Part shown: positions 1 to 7,501 of the stretch, in pieces
Numbering within the stretch: position 1 is the stretch's first letter
Layout: each line of letters opens with the position of its first letter
The notes under the pieces: model-generated
Seen by the model: only the letters and a program-made list of their open reading frames with translations
What the model was told of the DNA's origin: nothing
Database searches by the model: none
Translations under genes and position numbers: made by a program
Assembly (NCBI RefSeq): GCF_010998615.1
Contig: NZ_JAAEAH010000087.1
Location: 1 to 39,431 of the forward strand
Length of the DNA: 39,431 bases
Direction: 5' to 3'
DNA from: Myxococcus sp. CA023
GTDB taxonomy: Bacteria; Myxococcota; Myxococcia; Myxococcales; Myxococcaceae

Positions 1-49
1 GGATTGGCGTGGGGAGGGGGACGGGGATGCCCCAGAAGCCGCGCTCCGT

Positions 50-772
50 CTAGGGCGCGGGCTGACGCTTGCGGAGGCTGTGCAGCGCGGCCAGCCACAA
101 GCGGGCTTCCTTCCGCGTCAACCGTGAGCGCCGCAGTGGTGCGAACAAGTCCCGCACCGCCGTGCGGCCCGGCTGGGCGTCCACGAGGAAGCCTCCCGTC
201 GTGAGGACGGATTCCAGCGTGGACTCCACCTGGGCGAGCTCCGCGTCCGTGGCCGCCGCGGGCAGCGGGCCGGGCGGCGTGGCGGCGGCCTCCAGCATCG
301 CCACGCGGACCTCGTAGGCGTACAGCAGCACGGCCTGCGCCAGGTTGATGGAGGGCTGTTCGGGCGCAGTCGGCACGGCGGACAGGTCGTGCACGCGCTC
401 CACCTCCGCGTTGGTGAGTCCACTGCGCTCGTCACCGAAGACGAGCGCCACGGGCCCTTGGGGCGCCCGGGCCACCAGCTCCTCGCCCACCGCGCGCGGG
501 GGGAGCCGGCGCTTGCCTTCGACCTTGCGCGAACTGGTCCCCACCACCCAGACACAGTCCGCCACGGCCTCTTCCAGCGTGTCCGCGCGCCGTGCCGCGT
601 CCAGCACGTCCCCGGCGTGGACGGCGAGCCTTCGCGCTGGCTCCAAATCCTCCACCTCCGGGCGGACCCAGACCCAGTCGGAGAGGCCGCAGTTCTTCAA
701 TGCCCGGGCGGCGGCGCCCAGGTTTTCCGCGTTGCGGGGGCGCATGAGGACGAATCGGACAGGCAGCACCAT
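50..772 (-). CDS. TrmH/TrmJ-family SPOUT RNA 2'-O-methyltransferase
   Basis: A 240-residue protein with the three SPOUT methyltransferase motifs. Motif 1 is PRNAENLGAAARAL near residues 12-25, with the catalytic-type asparagine and arginine context of TrmJ. Motif 2 is LVFGDERSGLTNAEVE, and motif 3 is PSINLAQAVLLYAYEV. The latter two build the knotted S-adenosylmethionine site. The family 2'-O-methylates tRNA (TrmJ: position 32) or rRNA. The length and the C-terminal helical extension (about residues 170-240, ending LWLAALHSL) fit TrmJ better than the shorter TrmL. The protein should be cytoplasmic. The gene is divergent from the macroglobulin gene and has no operon partner in the window. The ATG at 772 opens directly into the conserved strand VRFVLMRPRNAEN, so this start is convincing. 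Family membership is secure; the exact RNA target is inferred. Confidence 0.9.
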   Translation of the reverse strand: MVLPVRFVLMRPRNAENLGAAARALKNCGLSDWVWVRPEVEDLEPARRLAVHAGDVLDAARRADTLEEAVADCVWVVGTSSRKVEGKRRLPPRAVGEELVARAPQGPVALVFGDERSGLTNAEVERVHDLSAVPTAPEQPSINLAQAVLLYAYEVRVAMLEAAATPPGPLPAAATDAELAQVESTLESVLTTGGFLVDAQPGRTAVRDLFAPLRRSRLTRKEARLWLAALHSLRKRQPAP

Positions 773-1039
773 GCGCGGGGCACCTTAGCGGTTTCTCGCA
801 GCTCGAGGACTGCGGATGGAGGTCCCGCCGCGTCGCGGACTCCGCTAGCCTGTGGGCCTCGAAAGCCTTCGCAGGCGCCCAGGAGCCACGGACGGTGTGG
901 CTCCCTGGACACCCTGCGGGTCCGCTGACGCGCGGGGGACGCGTCAGAGCCGCGGGCGCCTGACCACAGCCCTCTCTTCCTCGGCGTGTCCTCGTCCGGC
1001 ACGCCGTGTGAAGAACACGCGTCATCTTCTGGAGGAATC
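773..1039. other. Divergent intergenic region with two stem-loops
   Basis: This 267-bp gap lies between two divergent genes and should hold promoters for both. It contains two clear inverted repeats. The first is GGAGCCAC (882-889) with GTGGCTCC (897-904), loop 7 nt. The second is CTGACGCG (925-932) with CGCGTCAG (940-947), loop 7 nt. Neither is followed by a T-run, so they are not standard intrinsic terminators. If transcription of the macroglobulin gene starts upstream of 880, both would lie in its 5' leader. A ribosome-binding site, GGAGGA at 1031-1036, closes the region. I could not identify a convincing -35/-10 pair. Confidence 0.5.
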
Positions 1040-4000
1040 ATGGGTTCGCAGTCCGTCGTCACGCAGCGGCCATCGTGGGCGAAACGCTCGCGTTGGCTCC
1101 TCGCGGCCATGTTGGTGAGCGCCACGCTCGCAGGCTGCAAGAAGGAACAGGAGTCCACCGAGCCGCCCGCGCCGCAGCCCCAGTCGCCCGTCGCCGCGCA
1201 GCCGGCGGACGCGGGGACGGCCGTGGCGCAGGCGCCGACGCCCCCCGCGCCCGAGTTGCTGACGCCCGTCGTCCGCGCGGTCTCCACCAGCGACGTGCTG
1301 CCGCAGGACATCGTCATCGAGTTCCCGCGGGAAGTGCGCCCCAACGATGGCTCGGTGTTGAAGGACACCGTCGTGACCATCACTCCGGATGTGCCAGGCA
1401 GCCTCTCCTGGTCCTCCCCGTCCACGCTGACCTTCAAGCCGTCGGGCGCGGGCTTCGCCTTCGACACGAAGTACGCCGTTTCGGTGTCGTCGGTGGGGTT
1501 GGACTCGGGCGTGGTGAAGCCGGCCGCGGCAGGGGACTGGTCGCACACGTTCACCACGCCGCCCTTCCAGTTCGTCCGGATGGTGCCGCGTCAGCTCGAC
1601 ACGGTGAAGGGCCGCGTGGAGGTGGAGGTCGTCTTCTCCGGTCCCGTGGACATCGCCGCGGTGCGCTCGCGGGCGGGCTTCCGGGTGGGTGGGCAGGCCG
1701 TGGGTGATGTGAAGTGGCGCACCCTGCCCGCTACGCGCAACGTCGTCAGCGCGCAGCTGAGCGGCGGGTTGCTCAAGCAGGGCCGCACGGTCGACTTCAG
1801 CCTCCAGGCGGGACTGCCCGCCGCGTCGCAGGCGAAGGCGACGGCCCCCGCCGCGCGCAGCGCGTTCGAGCTCCGCGCCGGCAAGCGAATGGACATCACC
1901 CGCGCCTCGGTGGAGCAGGGCACCACGGGCTTCTACATCGAGGTGAGCTGCCGGGACGTGGACGGCGCCGAGCCGCCCTCCCCGCGCGAGACGGAAGGGT
2001 ATGACCCGTACTACTGGGACCACCGCAACAAGGGCTGCACGCTGGATGACGGCGTCGCCGCGGAGGCCATCCACCTGACGCCCGCCGTCAAGGTCTCCGT
2101 CGCGCCGTCGCGCCGCGGCTTCCGCATCTTCGGTGACTTCAAGCGCGGCTCCTACGCGCTGCGCATCGACGCGGGCACGACCTCGGTGGGCGGCGGCATG
2201 TTGCTGGCAACCTACGAGGACGCCTTCGCCGTCCCCGCGCGCTCGCCGCAGCTGTCCTTCGCGACCACCGGCCGCTACCTGCCGCGCAGCGCGTGGCGCA
2301 ACCTGCCGCTCCAGCACCTCAACCTGGACTCGGTGGAGCTCACCGTCCGCAACGTGCCGCCGGAGAACCTCGTCTTCTGGATGAGCGAGGACTACCGCGA
2401 GCGCGCGGATGAGCGCACCTCCAACGTGGTGGCGAAGCGAACGCTGGCGCTCAAGTCGCCCCCCGACATGCTGGCGACCACCTACGTGGACGTGGCCAAC
2501 CTGGTGCCCTCGAACACGAAGGGCCTGGTGGAAATCACCGCGAAGCAGAACCACCACGTGGCGGCGAGCCGCATCCTCCTCACCAACCTGAGCCTGGTGG
2601 CCAAGCGCGGTGAGGCCGCGCCGGGTTCCAACGGCGCCGGTGAGGTCTGGGTGTGGGCGCTGGGCATCGAGAGTACCGAGCCGCTGTCGGGCGTGGAGGT
2701 CTCCCTGGTGAAGAAGAGCGGCGAGTCGGTGGCCCGCTGCACCACGGTGGCGGCGGATGGTTGCCGGCTCCAGGTGCCCGCGCCCGGCGTCGACGACAGC
2801 GTGCCCTTCGCGCTCATCGCCCGTGACGGCGAGGAGCTGACGTACCTCAAGTACAGCGAGCTGAAGACGGAGATTGCCAACGCGGACGTACATGGCGAGT
2901 CCTACCGTTCGGCGAAGGCCTACCGCGCGTCGGTGTGGTCGGACCGGGGTGTTTACCGCCCAGGTGATACGGCGCACATCGCCGCGGTGCTGCGGGGCCA
3001 GGACGACAAGGCGCCGCCGGCGGGCTTGCCGGTGGAGTTGGTGGTGGTGGACCCGCGCGAGCGCGAGCTGAAGAAGGTGTCGCTGAAGACGAACGAGGCG
3101 GGCCTGGTGACGCTGGACCTGCCCTTCGAATCATTCCAGGACACGGGCAGCTACCGCGTGGTGCTGAATGTGGCGGACCGCGAAGTGGCAATCTACTCCG
3201 TCAGCGTGGAGGAGTTCGTCCCGGAGCGCATGAAGGTGGAGGCGCGCACGGAGCAGGCCGGCTACCTCCAGGGCGAGGAAGTCCCGGTGGGCGTGGAGGC
3301 CGCGTACCTCTTCGGCGGCTCGGCGGAGGGCAGCCCGGTGGAGCTGACGTGCCGGCTGATTCCGTCCGCCTTCAAGCCGAAGGAGAACGCGCAGTACGCC
3401 TACGGGCTGTGGCGCCAGGACGGCAGCGAGCCCCGCCCCGTCACGCTGGGCCAGGTGCAGGGCACGCTGGACGCGAAGGGACAGGCCGTCCTTCGTTGCC
3501 CGGCCCAGGGCGCCATGGGAGCCCTGCGGGGCGCCGGGGCGCTGAGCGCGCTGGCCAGCGTCTTCGAGTCGGGCAGCGGCCGCTCCACCCAGGGCAGCGT
3601 GACGGTGCCGGTGCACCCGGAGGCGTACTACGTGGGCCTCCAGGGCAGCACGGGCAAGGTGAAGGCCGGCAAGCCCTTCACGGTGAAGGGCGTGGTGGTG
3701 GATTGGGACGGCAAGCTGCTGGCCGCCTCGGACAAGACGCCCAAGACGGTGGACGTGGAGTTCCTGCGCCTGGAGGAGGAGTACGGCTCCTTCTACGACG
3801 AGAACGAAGGCTACGAGCGTTACCAGCGCTACCTGCGCCCGGTGCGCGAGGGCCGCTCCACGGTGGCGGTGAAGGACGGCCGCTTCTCGCTGGACGTGAC
3901 GCCGGGCGCGGACTCCGCGGGCTACATCGTGCGCGTGCGCTCGGGTGGGGCCCAGACGGACCTGGAGCTGGAAGGGGAGGGCCGCTACTACTGGTGGGGT

Positions 4001-6781
4001 GAAGGCTCGCGCGTGGACCAGACGCCTCGCCCGCTCAAGCCCACGTCGCTGGACCTGGCGCTGCCGGCGAAGGGGCGGGTGGGGCAGGCCATCACCGTGA
4101 AGCTGAAGTCGCCCTACAAGGGCCGCATGCTCTTCACCGCGGAGACGGACCGCGTGCTCGCCTCCGACTGGGTGGCGGTGGAGCCCGGCGAGGTGACGTG
4201 GAGCTTCACGCCGTCCGCCTTCGCGCCCAACGTGTACGTGAGCGCCTTCCTGGTGAAGGACCCGCACCTGGAGTCCGCCGAGGCCTTCATGCCCGACCGC
4301 GCCTTCGGCGTGGGCAGCGTCACGCTGGAGCCGGTGGAGTACACGCAGTCGGTGACGATGAACGTGCCCAAGGAAGTTCGCTCCAACGACACCCTCACGG
4401 TGGACCTGGAGCTGGGCCCGCAGGAAGGCCCCACCTTCGCCACCATCGCGGTGGTGGATGAGGGCATCCTCTCCCTCACGCGCTTCCAGAGCCCGGACCC
4501 GCAGAAGCAGCTCTTCTCCCGGCGGGCGCTGGGCGTGGAGACCTTCGAGACGCTGGGCTGGACGCTGCTGGTGCCACCGGGCGGCGCGTCCCGCTCCACG
4601 GGTGGTGACGGCGAGGGCGGCGCGGACGGCCGCGTGCAGCCCGTCAAGCCGGTGGCGCTGTGGAGCGGCCTGCTGCCGGTGCCGGCCAACGGCAAGCTGC
4701 GGGTGCCCTTCAAGCTGCCCCAGTACCGCGGCGCGGTGCGGGTGATGGCGGTGACGGCGGGCCCGCAGCGCATTGGCCGCGCCAGCGCGCAGGTGTTGGT
4801 GCGCGACCCGCTGGTGCTCCAGACGACGTTGCCACGCTTCCTCACGCAGCACGACGAAATCCAGGTGCCCGTCTTCGTCACCAACCTGTCCGGCAAGGCG
4901 CAGGACGTGAAGGTGACGCTCAACGCGGAGTCACTGCCGGTGCCGGGGCTGGTGATGCCCGCGGCGGCCACTTCGCCGCTTCAGCTGCTGGGCAAGAGCG
5001 AGGGCACGGCGCGGGTGGCGGACGGCAAGTCCCACACCTTCGTCTTCCAGGCCCGCGCGGTGCAGGCGGTGGGCGCGGCGCGGCTGTCGGTGACGGTGGA
5101 GGGCGGCGGCTACACCTCGAGTGAGTCGCTGGACGTGCCGCTGTCTCCGGCGGGCCCGCGCGAGCGCCTGGTGCAGCAGATTGAGCTGGCGCAGGGGACG
5201 ACGGACGTCTCGCAGTACCTCCAGGGCTGGGTGCCCACGACGGAGCGCTCCACGCTGTGGGTGACGGCCAATCCGTACGCGCGCTCGCTGCAGCACCTCG
5301 CGTACCTGGCGCGCTACCCCTACGGCTGCGTGGAGCAGACGACGTCCGCCACCCGTCCGTTGCTGTACGTGTCCGAGCTGGTGAACGACGTGGACCCCAC
5401 GCTGACCCAGGGCGGGACCGTGGGCGACATGGTGCTGTCGGGCATCAACCGCATCCTGGCCATGCAGACGCCGTCGGGTGGCTTCGGCTACTGGCCGGGC
5501 GCCACGGAGCCGGTGGGCTGGGGCTCGGCGTATGCCGCGCACATGCTGCTGGACGCGCAGAAGCTGAAGTACCCCGTGCCGCAGGACCGGCTGAACGACG
5601 CGCTCACGTGGATGTCCACCGAGCTGAACAAGTTTGAGAGCCGCCAGAGCCGCGACGACATGTACACGGACAGCGCGGAGGCCTACATGCACTACGTCCT
5701 CTCCGTGGCCGGCAAGGGCCGCAAGGCGCGTGTGCAGAAGCTGGTGGACGCGCTGGCGGAGCGGGCGAAGCAGAAGGCGCTCACGGGCGAGGAGCAGGAG
5801 CGTGACTACATGCTCAAGGCCTCGCTGTGGCTGGCGGGCGACCGGCGCTACGAGAAGGAGCTGCGCAACCCCGACCTGTCGCCCGTCACCGGGGAGCGGA
5901 AGAACGACTGGTCCTTCTATTCCGACCGGCGCCGTCGTGGCTTCATGCTCAGCACCTTCCAGGACTTGTTCGGCAAGGACGCGGCGGGTGAGCCGCTGGC
6001 GCGCATGGTGGCTGAATCGCTCCAGGGGCACTCCAGCGGCTGGTACACGACGCAGGAGTTGGTGTGGGGCATCACCGGCCTGGGCAAGCGGCTGCAAGGG
6101 ACGTCTACCCAGTTCTCCGCGCCGGTGCTCAAGGCGGACGGAAAGGTCATGACGCCGGTGCAGGACAAGACGGTGCGTTCGTCGGACCGGACGTGGGCCC
6201 TGGCCCGCGCCAGCGAGCGGCAGGGCCTTCAGCTGGAGGTGACGTCCAAGGACGAGGGCCGGCTGTACCTCGTGCTCAGCAGCGAGGGCGTGCGCTCGGA
6301 CAGCAAGCCCCGTACGGGCGGCGAGGGCCTGGCGCTCACGCGCACCTGGCGCAAGCTGGACGGCACGGTGCTGGCCATGGGGCAGACCCCGGTGGCGTTG
6401 GCGGACCTCGTCTACGTGGAGCTGGAGATTCGCAACACGACGGGCGAGCGCGTGCAGAACATCGCCCTGGTGGACCGGCTGCCGGCGGGCTGGGAAATCG
6501 AGAACGCGCGCCTGGGCCGGGGTGGCTCCACCGACTGGGTGGACCCGGCGTCGCTGTGGTCCGCGGACTACGTGAACATCCGCGATGACCGGATGGAGGT
6601 CTTCGGCAGCCTGGGGCCTCGCGAGTCGAAGAAGGTCGTCTACGCGGTGCGCGCGGTGACGGCGGGTGCCTTCACCCTGCCGTCGGCGGAGGCGGAGGCC
6701 ATGTATGACCCGCGCCTGTGGGCGCGTGAGCCGGGCCGGACGATTCAGGTGTCCGGGCCGTGGAAGGACAACCTGCTGTAG
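1040..6781 (+). CDS. Bacterial alpha-2-macroglobulin, thioester lipoprotein (YfhM-like)
   Basis: A protease-trapping protein of about 1913 residues. The ATG at 1040 was chosen over the in-frame upstream start at 986 because GGAGGA (1031-1036) sits correctly before it and the protein then begins with a clean lipoprotein signal: basic RSRW, hydrophobic LLAAMLVSATLAG, Cys33 (lipobox LAGC), then Lys at +2. A Pro/Gln/Ala-rich linker follows, then MG-type beta domains (for example SDRGVYRPGDTAHI and VEEFVPERMKVEA), a bait-like middle, and the thioester motif YGCVEQ with Cys1430. After the thioester come an alpha-toroid (GGFGYWPG) and a C-terminal receptor-binding-like domain. Bacterial homologs covalently trap attacking proteases in the periplasm and are typically paired with PBP1C, as here (pbpC is 718 bp downstream). 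At 1913 residues it is longer than E. coli YfhM (about 1650), mainly in its N-terminal half. Family assignment is firm; an outer-membrane anchor is inferred from the absence of Asp at +2. Confidence 0.95.
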   Translation: MGSQSVVTQRPSWAKRSRWLLAAMLVSATLAGCKKEQESTEPPAPQPQSPVAAQPADAGTAVAQAPTPPAPELLTPVVRAVSTSDVLPQDIVIEFPREVRPNDGSVLKDTVVTITPDVPGSLSWSSPSTLTFKPSGAGFAFDTKYAVSVSSVGLDSGVVKPAAAGDWSHTFTTPPFQFVRMVPRQLDTVKGRVEVEVVFSGPVDIAAVRSRAGFRVGGQAVGDVKWRTLPATRNVVSAQLSGGLLKQGRTVDFSLQAGLPAASQAKATAPAARSAFELRAGKRMDITRASVEQGTTGFYIEVSCRDVDGAEPPSPRETEGYDPYYWDHRNKGCTLDDGVAAEAIHLTPAVKVSVAPSRRGFRIFGDFKRGSYALRIDAGTTSVGGGMLLATYEDAFAVPARSPQLSFATTGRYLPRSAWRNLPLQHLNLDSVELTVRNVPPENLVFWMSEDYRERADERTSNVVAKRTLALKSPPDMLATTYVDVANLVPSNTKGLVEITAKQNHHVAASRILLTNLSLVAKRGEAAPGSNGAGEVWVWALGIESTEPLSGVEVSLVKKSGESVARCTTVAADGCRLQVPAPGVDDSVPFALIARDGEELTYLKYSELKTEIANADVHGESYRSAKAYRASVWSDRGVYRPGDTAHIAAVLRGQDDKAPPAGLPVELVVVDPRERELKKVSLKTNEAGLVTLDLPFESFQDTGSYRVVLNVADREVAIYSVSVEEFVPERMKVEARTEQAGYLQGEEVPVGVEAAYLFGGSAEGSPVELTCRLIPSAFKPKENAQYAYGLWRQDGSEPRPVTLGQVQGTLDAKGQAVLRCPAQGAMGALRGAGALSALASVFESGSGRSTQGSVTVPVHPEAYYVGLQGSTGKVKAGKPFTVKGVVVDWDGKLLAASDKTPKTVDVEFLRLEEEYGSFYDENEGYERYQRYLRPVREGRSTVAVKDGRFSLDVTPGADSAGYIVRVRSGGAQTDLELEGEGRYYWWGEGSRVDQTPRPLKPTSLDLALPAKGRVGQAITVKLKSPYKGRMLFTAETDRVLASDWVAVEPGEVTWSFTPSAFAPNVYVSAFLVKDPHLESAEAFMPDRAFGVGSVTLEPVEYTQSVTMNVPKEVRSNDTLTVDLELGPQEGPTFATIAVVDEGILSLTRFQSPDPQKQLFSRRALGVETFETLGWTLLVPPGGASRSTGGDGEGGADGRVQPVKPVALWSGLLPVPANGKLRVPFKLPQYRGAVRVMAVTAGPQRIGRASAQVLVRDPLVLQTTLPRFLTQHDEIQVPVFVTNLSGKAQDVKVTLNAESLPVPGLVMPAAATSPLQLLGKSEGTARVADGKSHTFVFQARAVQAVGAARLSVTVEGGGYTSSESLDVPLSPAGPRERLVQQIELAQGTTDVSQYLQGWVPTTERSTLWVTANPYARSLQHLAYLARYPYGCVEQTTSATRPLLYVSELVNDVDPTLTQGGTVGDMVLSGINRILAMQTPSGGFGYWPGATEPVGWGSAYAAHMLLDAQKLKYPVPQDRLNDALTWMSTELNKFESRQSRDDMYTDSAEAYMHYVLSVAGKGRKARVQKLVDALAERAKQKALTGEEQERDYMLKASLWLAGDRRYEKELRNPDLSPVTGERKNDWSFYSDRRRRGFMLSTFQDLFGKDAAGEPLARMVAESLQGHSSGWYTTQELVWGITGLGKRLQGTSTQFSAPVLKADGKVMTPVQDKTVRSSDRTWALARASERQGLQLEVTSKDEGRLYLVLSSEGVRSDSKPRTGGEGLALTRTWRKLDGTVLAMGQTPVALADLVYVELEIRNTTGERVQNIALVDRLPAGWEIENARLGRGGSTDWVDPASLWSADYVNIRDDRMEVFGSLGPRESKKVVYAVRAVTAGAFTLPSAEAEAMYDPRLWAREPGRTIQVSGPWKDNLL

Positions 6782-6792
6782 CGCGCGGCGCG

Positions 6793-6820
6793 GGGAGACG
6801 CTCCTAGTCGAGCGTCTCCC
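6793..6820. terminator. Perfect 11-bp stem-loop between convergent genes
   Basis: GGGAGACGCTC (6793-6803) and GAGCGTCTCCC (6810-6820) form a perfect 11-bp stem with a 6-nt loop, 12 bp after the macroglobulin stop. The loop contains the stop codon of the opposing PLD gene, and the right arm encodes that gene's last residues. It is probably a bidirectional transcription terminator. No long T-run follows on either strand, so it may act as a stem-only or Rho-assisted terminator. Confidence 0.65.
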
Positions 6821-7487
6821 ACAGCGCGTCGAACGCGCGGCTGAAGGGCTGCACCAGCCGCGCGTCGTCGGATACCAGGACGTTCTCGTGGTTGTACTCG
6901 GCGGCCGAGCGCGTCCAGTTGTAGCTGCCCGTCACCAGCCGCAGCCGGTCGAACACGGCGAACTTGTGGTGCATGTGCGCGGACGTCCTGTCCAGGCGGA
7001 TGGGGATGCCGGCGTCCCCCAGCCGCTCCATGTCGGAGCCCGGGTCCATGGCCTTGTCATCGTCACTCACGATTCGCACCCGCACCCCGCGCCGGTGGGC
7101 GTCCAGCAGCGCGCGGGTGATGCGGTCATCCGTCACGGTGAAGACGCAGACGTCGATGGAGCCGCGTGCCGACTGGATTTGCTGGACGATGGCGTTGAGC
7201 GGGCCCTCGCCCGGAGAGAAGTGCGCCTCCATGCGCGACGTCGGCCCGGGCTCGGGCGCGTGCAGCGCCTGCACCGTCTCCTCCAGCCAGGAGATGACCT
7301 CCCGGGAGCGCGCGTCCTTCATCGACGCTCGCGCCAGGGCAAAGGCCCGGGAGCGGAAGAGGGTGAGCAGGGCCTCGCCTGCCCGCCGCTCCGCCAGGAC
7401 GGCCTGCAACGCCTGCCGCTCGGTGGGTGTCAGCCGCCGGTCGTCGAGAATGGACGTCAGGATGGCGTCGATTTCAAAGGCATTCAT
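6804..7487 (-). CDS. Phospholipase D-like (single HKD) protein
   Basis: A 227-residue protein with one PLD catalytic motif, HHKFAVFD (His173, Lys175, Asp180), followed by the typical GSYNWT and an NHEN tail motif (about 187-202). A single HKD copy is the arrangement of Nuc-type nucleases and PLD6-like enzymes, which dimerise to build one active site. The substrate could be nucleic acid or phospholipid. The N-terminal 85 residues are helical and unlike the PLD core. I see no signal peptide. The ATG at 7487 is preferred; an upstream in-frame start at 7514 would overlap the divergent pbpC start. The gene sits inside the macroglobulin/PBP1C pair on the opposite strand, as if inserted. PLD membership is clear; the biological role is unknown. 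Confidence 0.85.
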   Translation of the reverse strand: MNAFEIDAILTSILDDRRLTPTERQALQAVLAERRAGEALLTLFRSRAFALARASMKDARSREVISWLEETVQALHAPEPGPTSRMEAHFSPGEGPLNAIVQQIQSARGSIDVCVFTVTDDRITRALLDAHRRGVRVRIVSDDDKAMDPGSDMERLGDAGIPIRLDRTSAHMHHKFAVFDRLRLVTGSYNWTRSAAEYNHENVLVSDDARLVQPFSRAFDALWETLD

Positions 7488-7493
7488 TGCGCG

Positions 7494-7501
7494 TAGTATA
7501 T
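7494..7501. promoter_or_regulatory. Overlapping -10-like boxes between divergent genes
   Basis: TAGTAT (7494-7499, plus strand) and TATACT (minus strand over 7495-7500) overlap in a window of only 12 bp between the divergent PLD (7487) and pbpC (7500 or 7521) starts. Both resemble the sigma70 -10 box. I found no good -35 at the proper spacing for either, so this is only a candidate shared promoter. If the plus-strand box is real, pbpC would begin at the 7521 ATG, because the 7500 ATG would fall upstream of the transcript. Confidence 0.3.

Noticed and set aside
1022..6097. Long minus-strand open frames (651, 573 and 388 codons) opposite the macroglobulin gene
   Set aside because: Shadow frames of the macroglobulin coding sequence with no recognisable domain or ribosome site.
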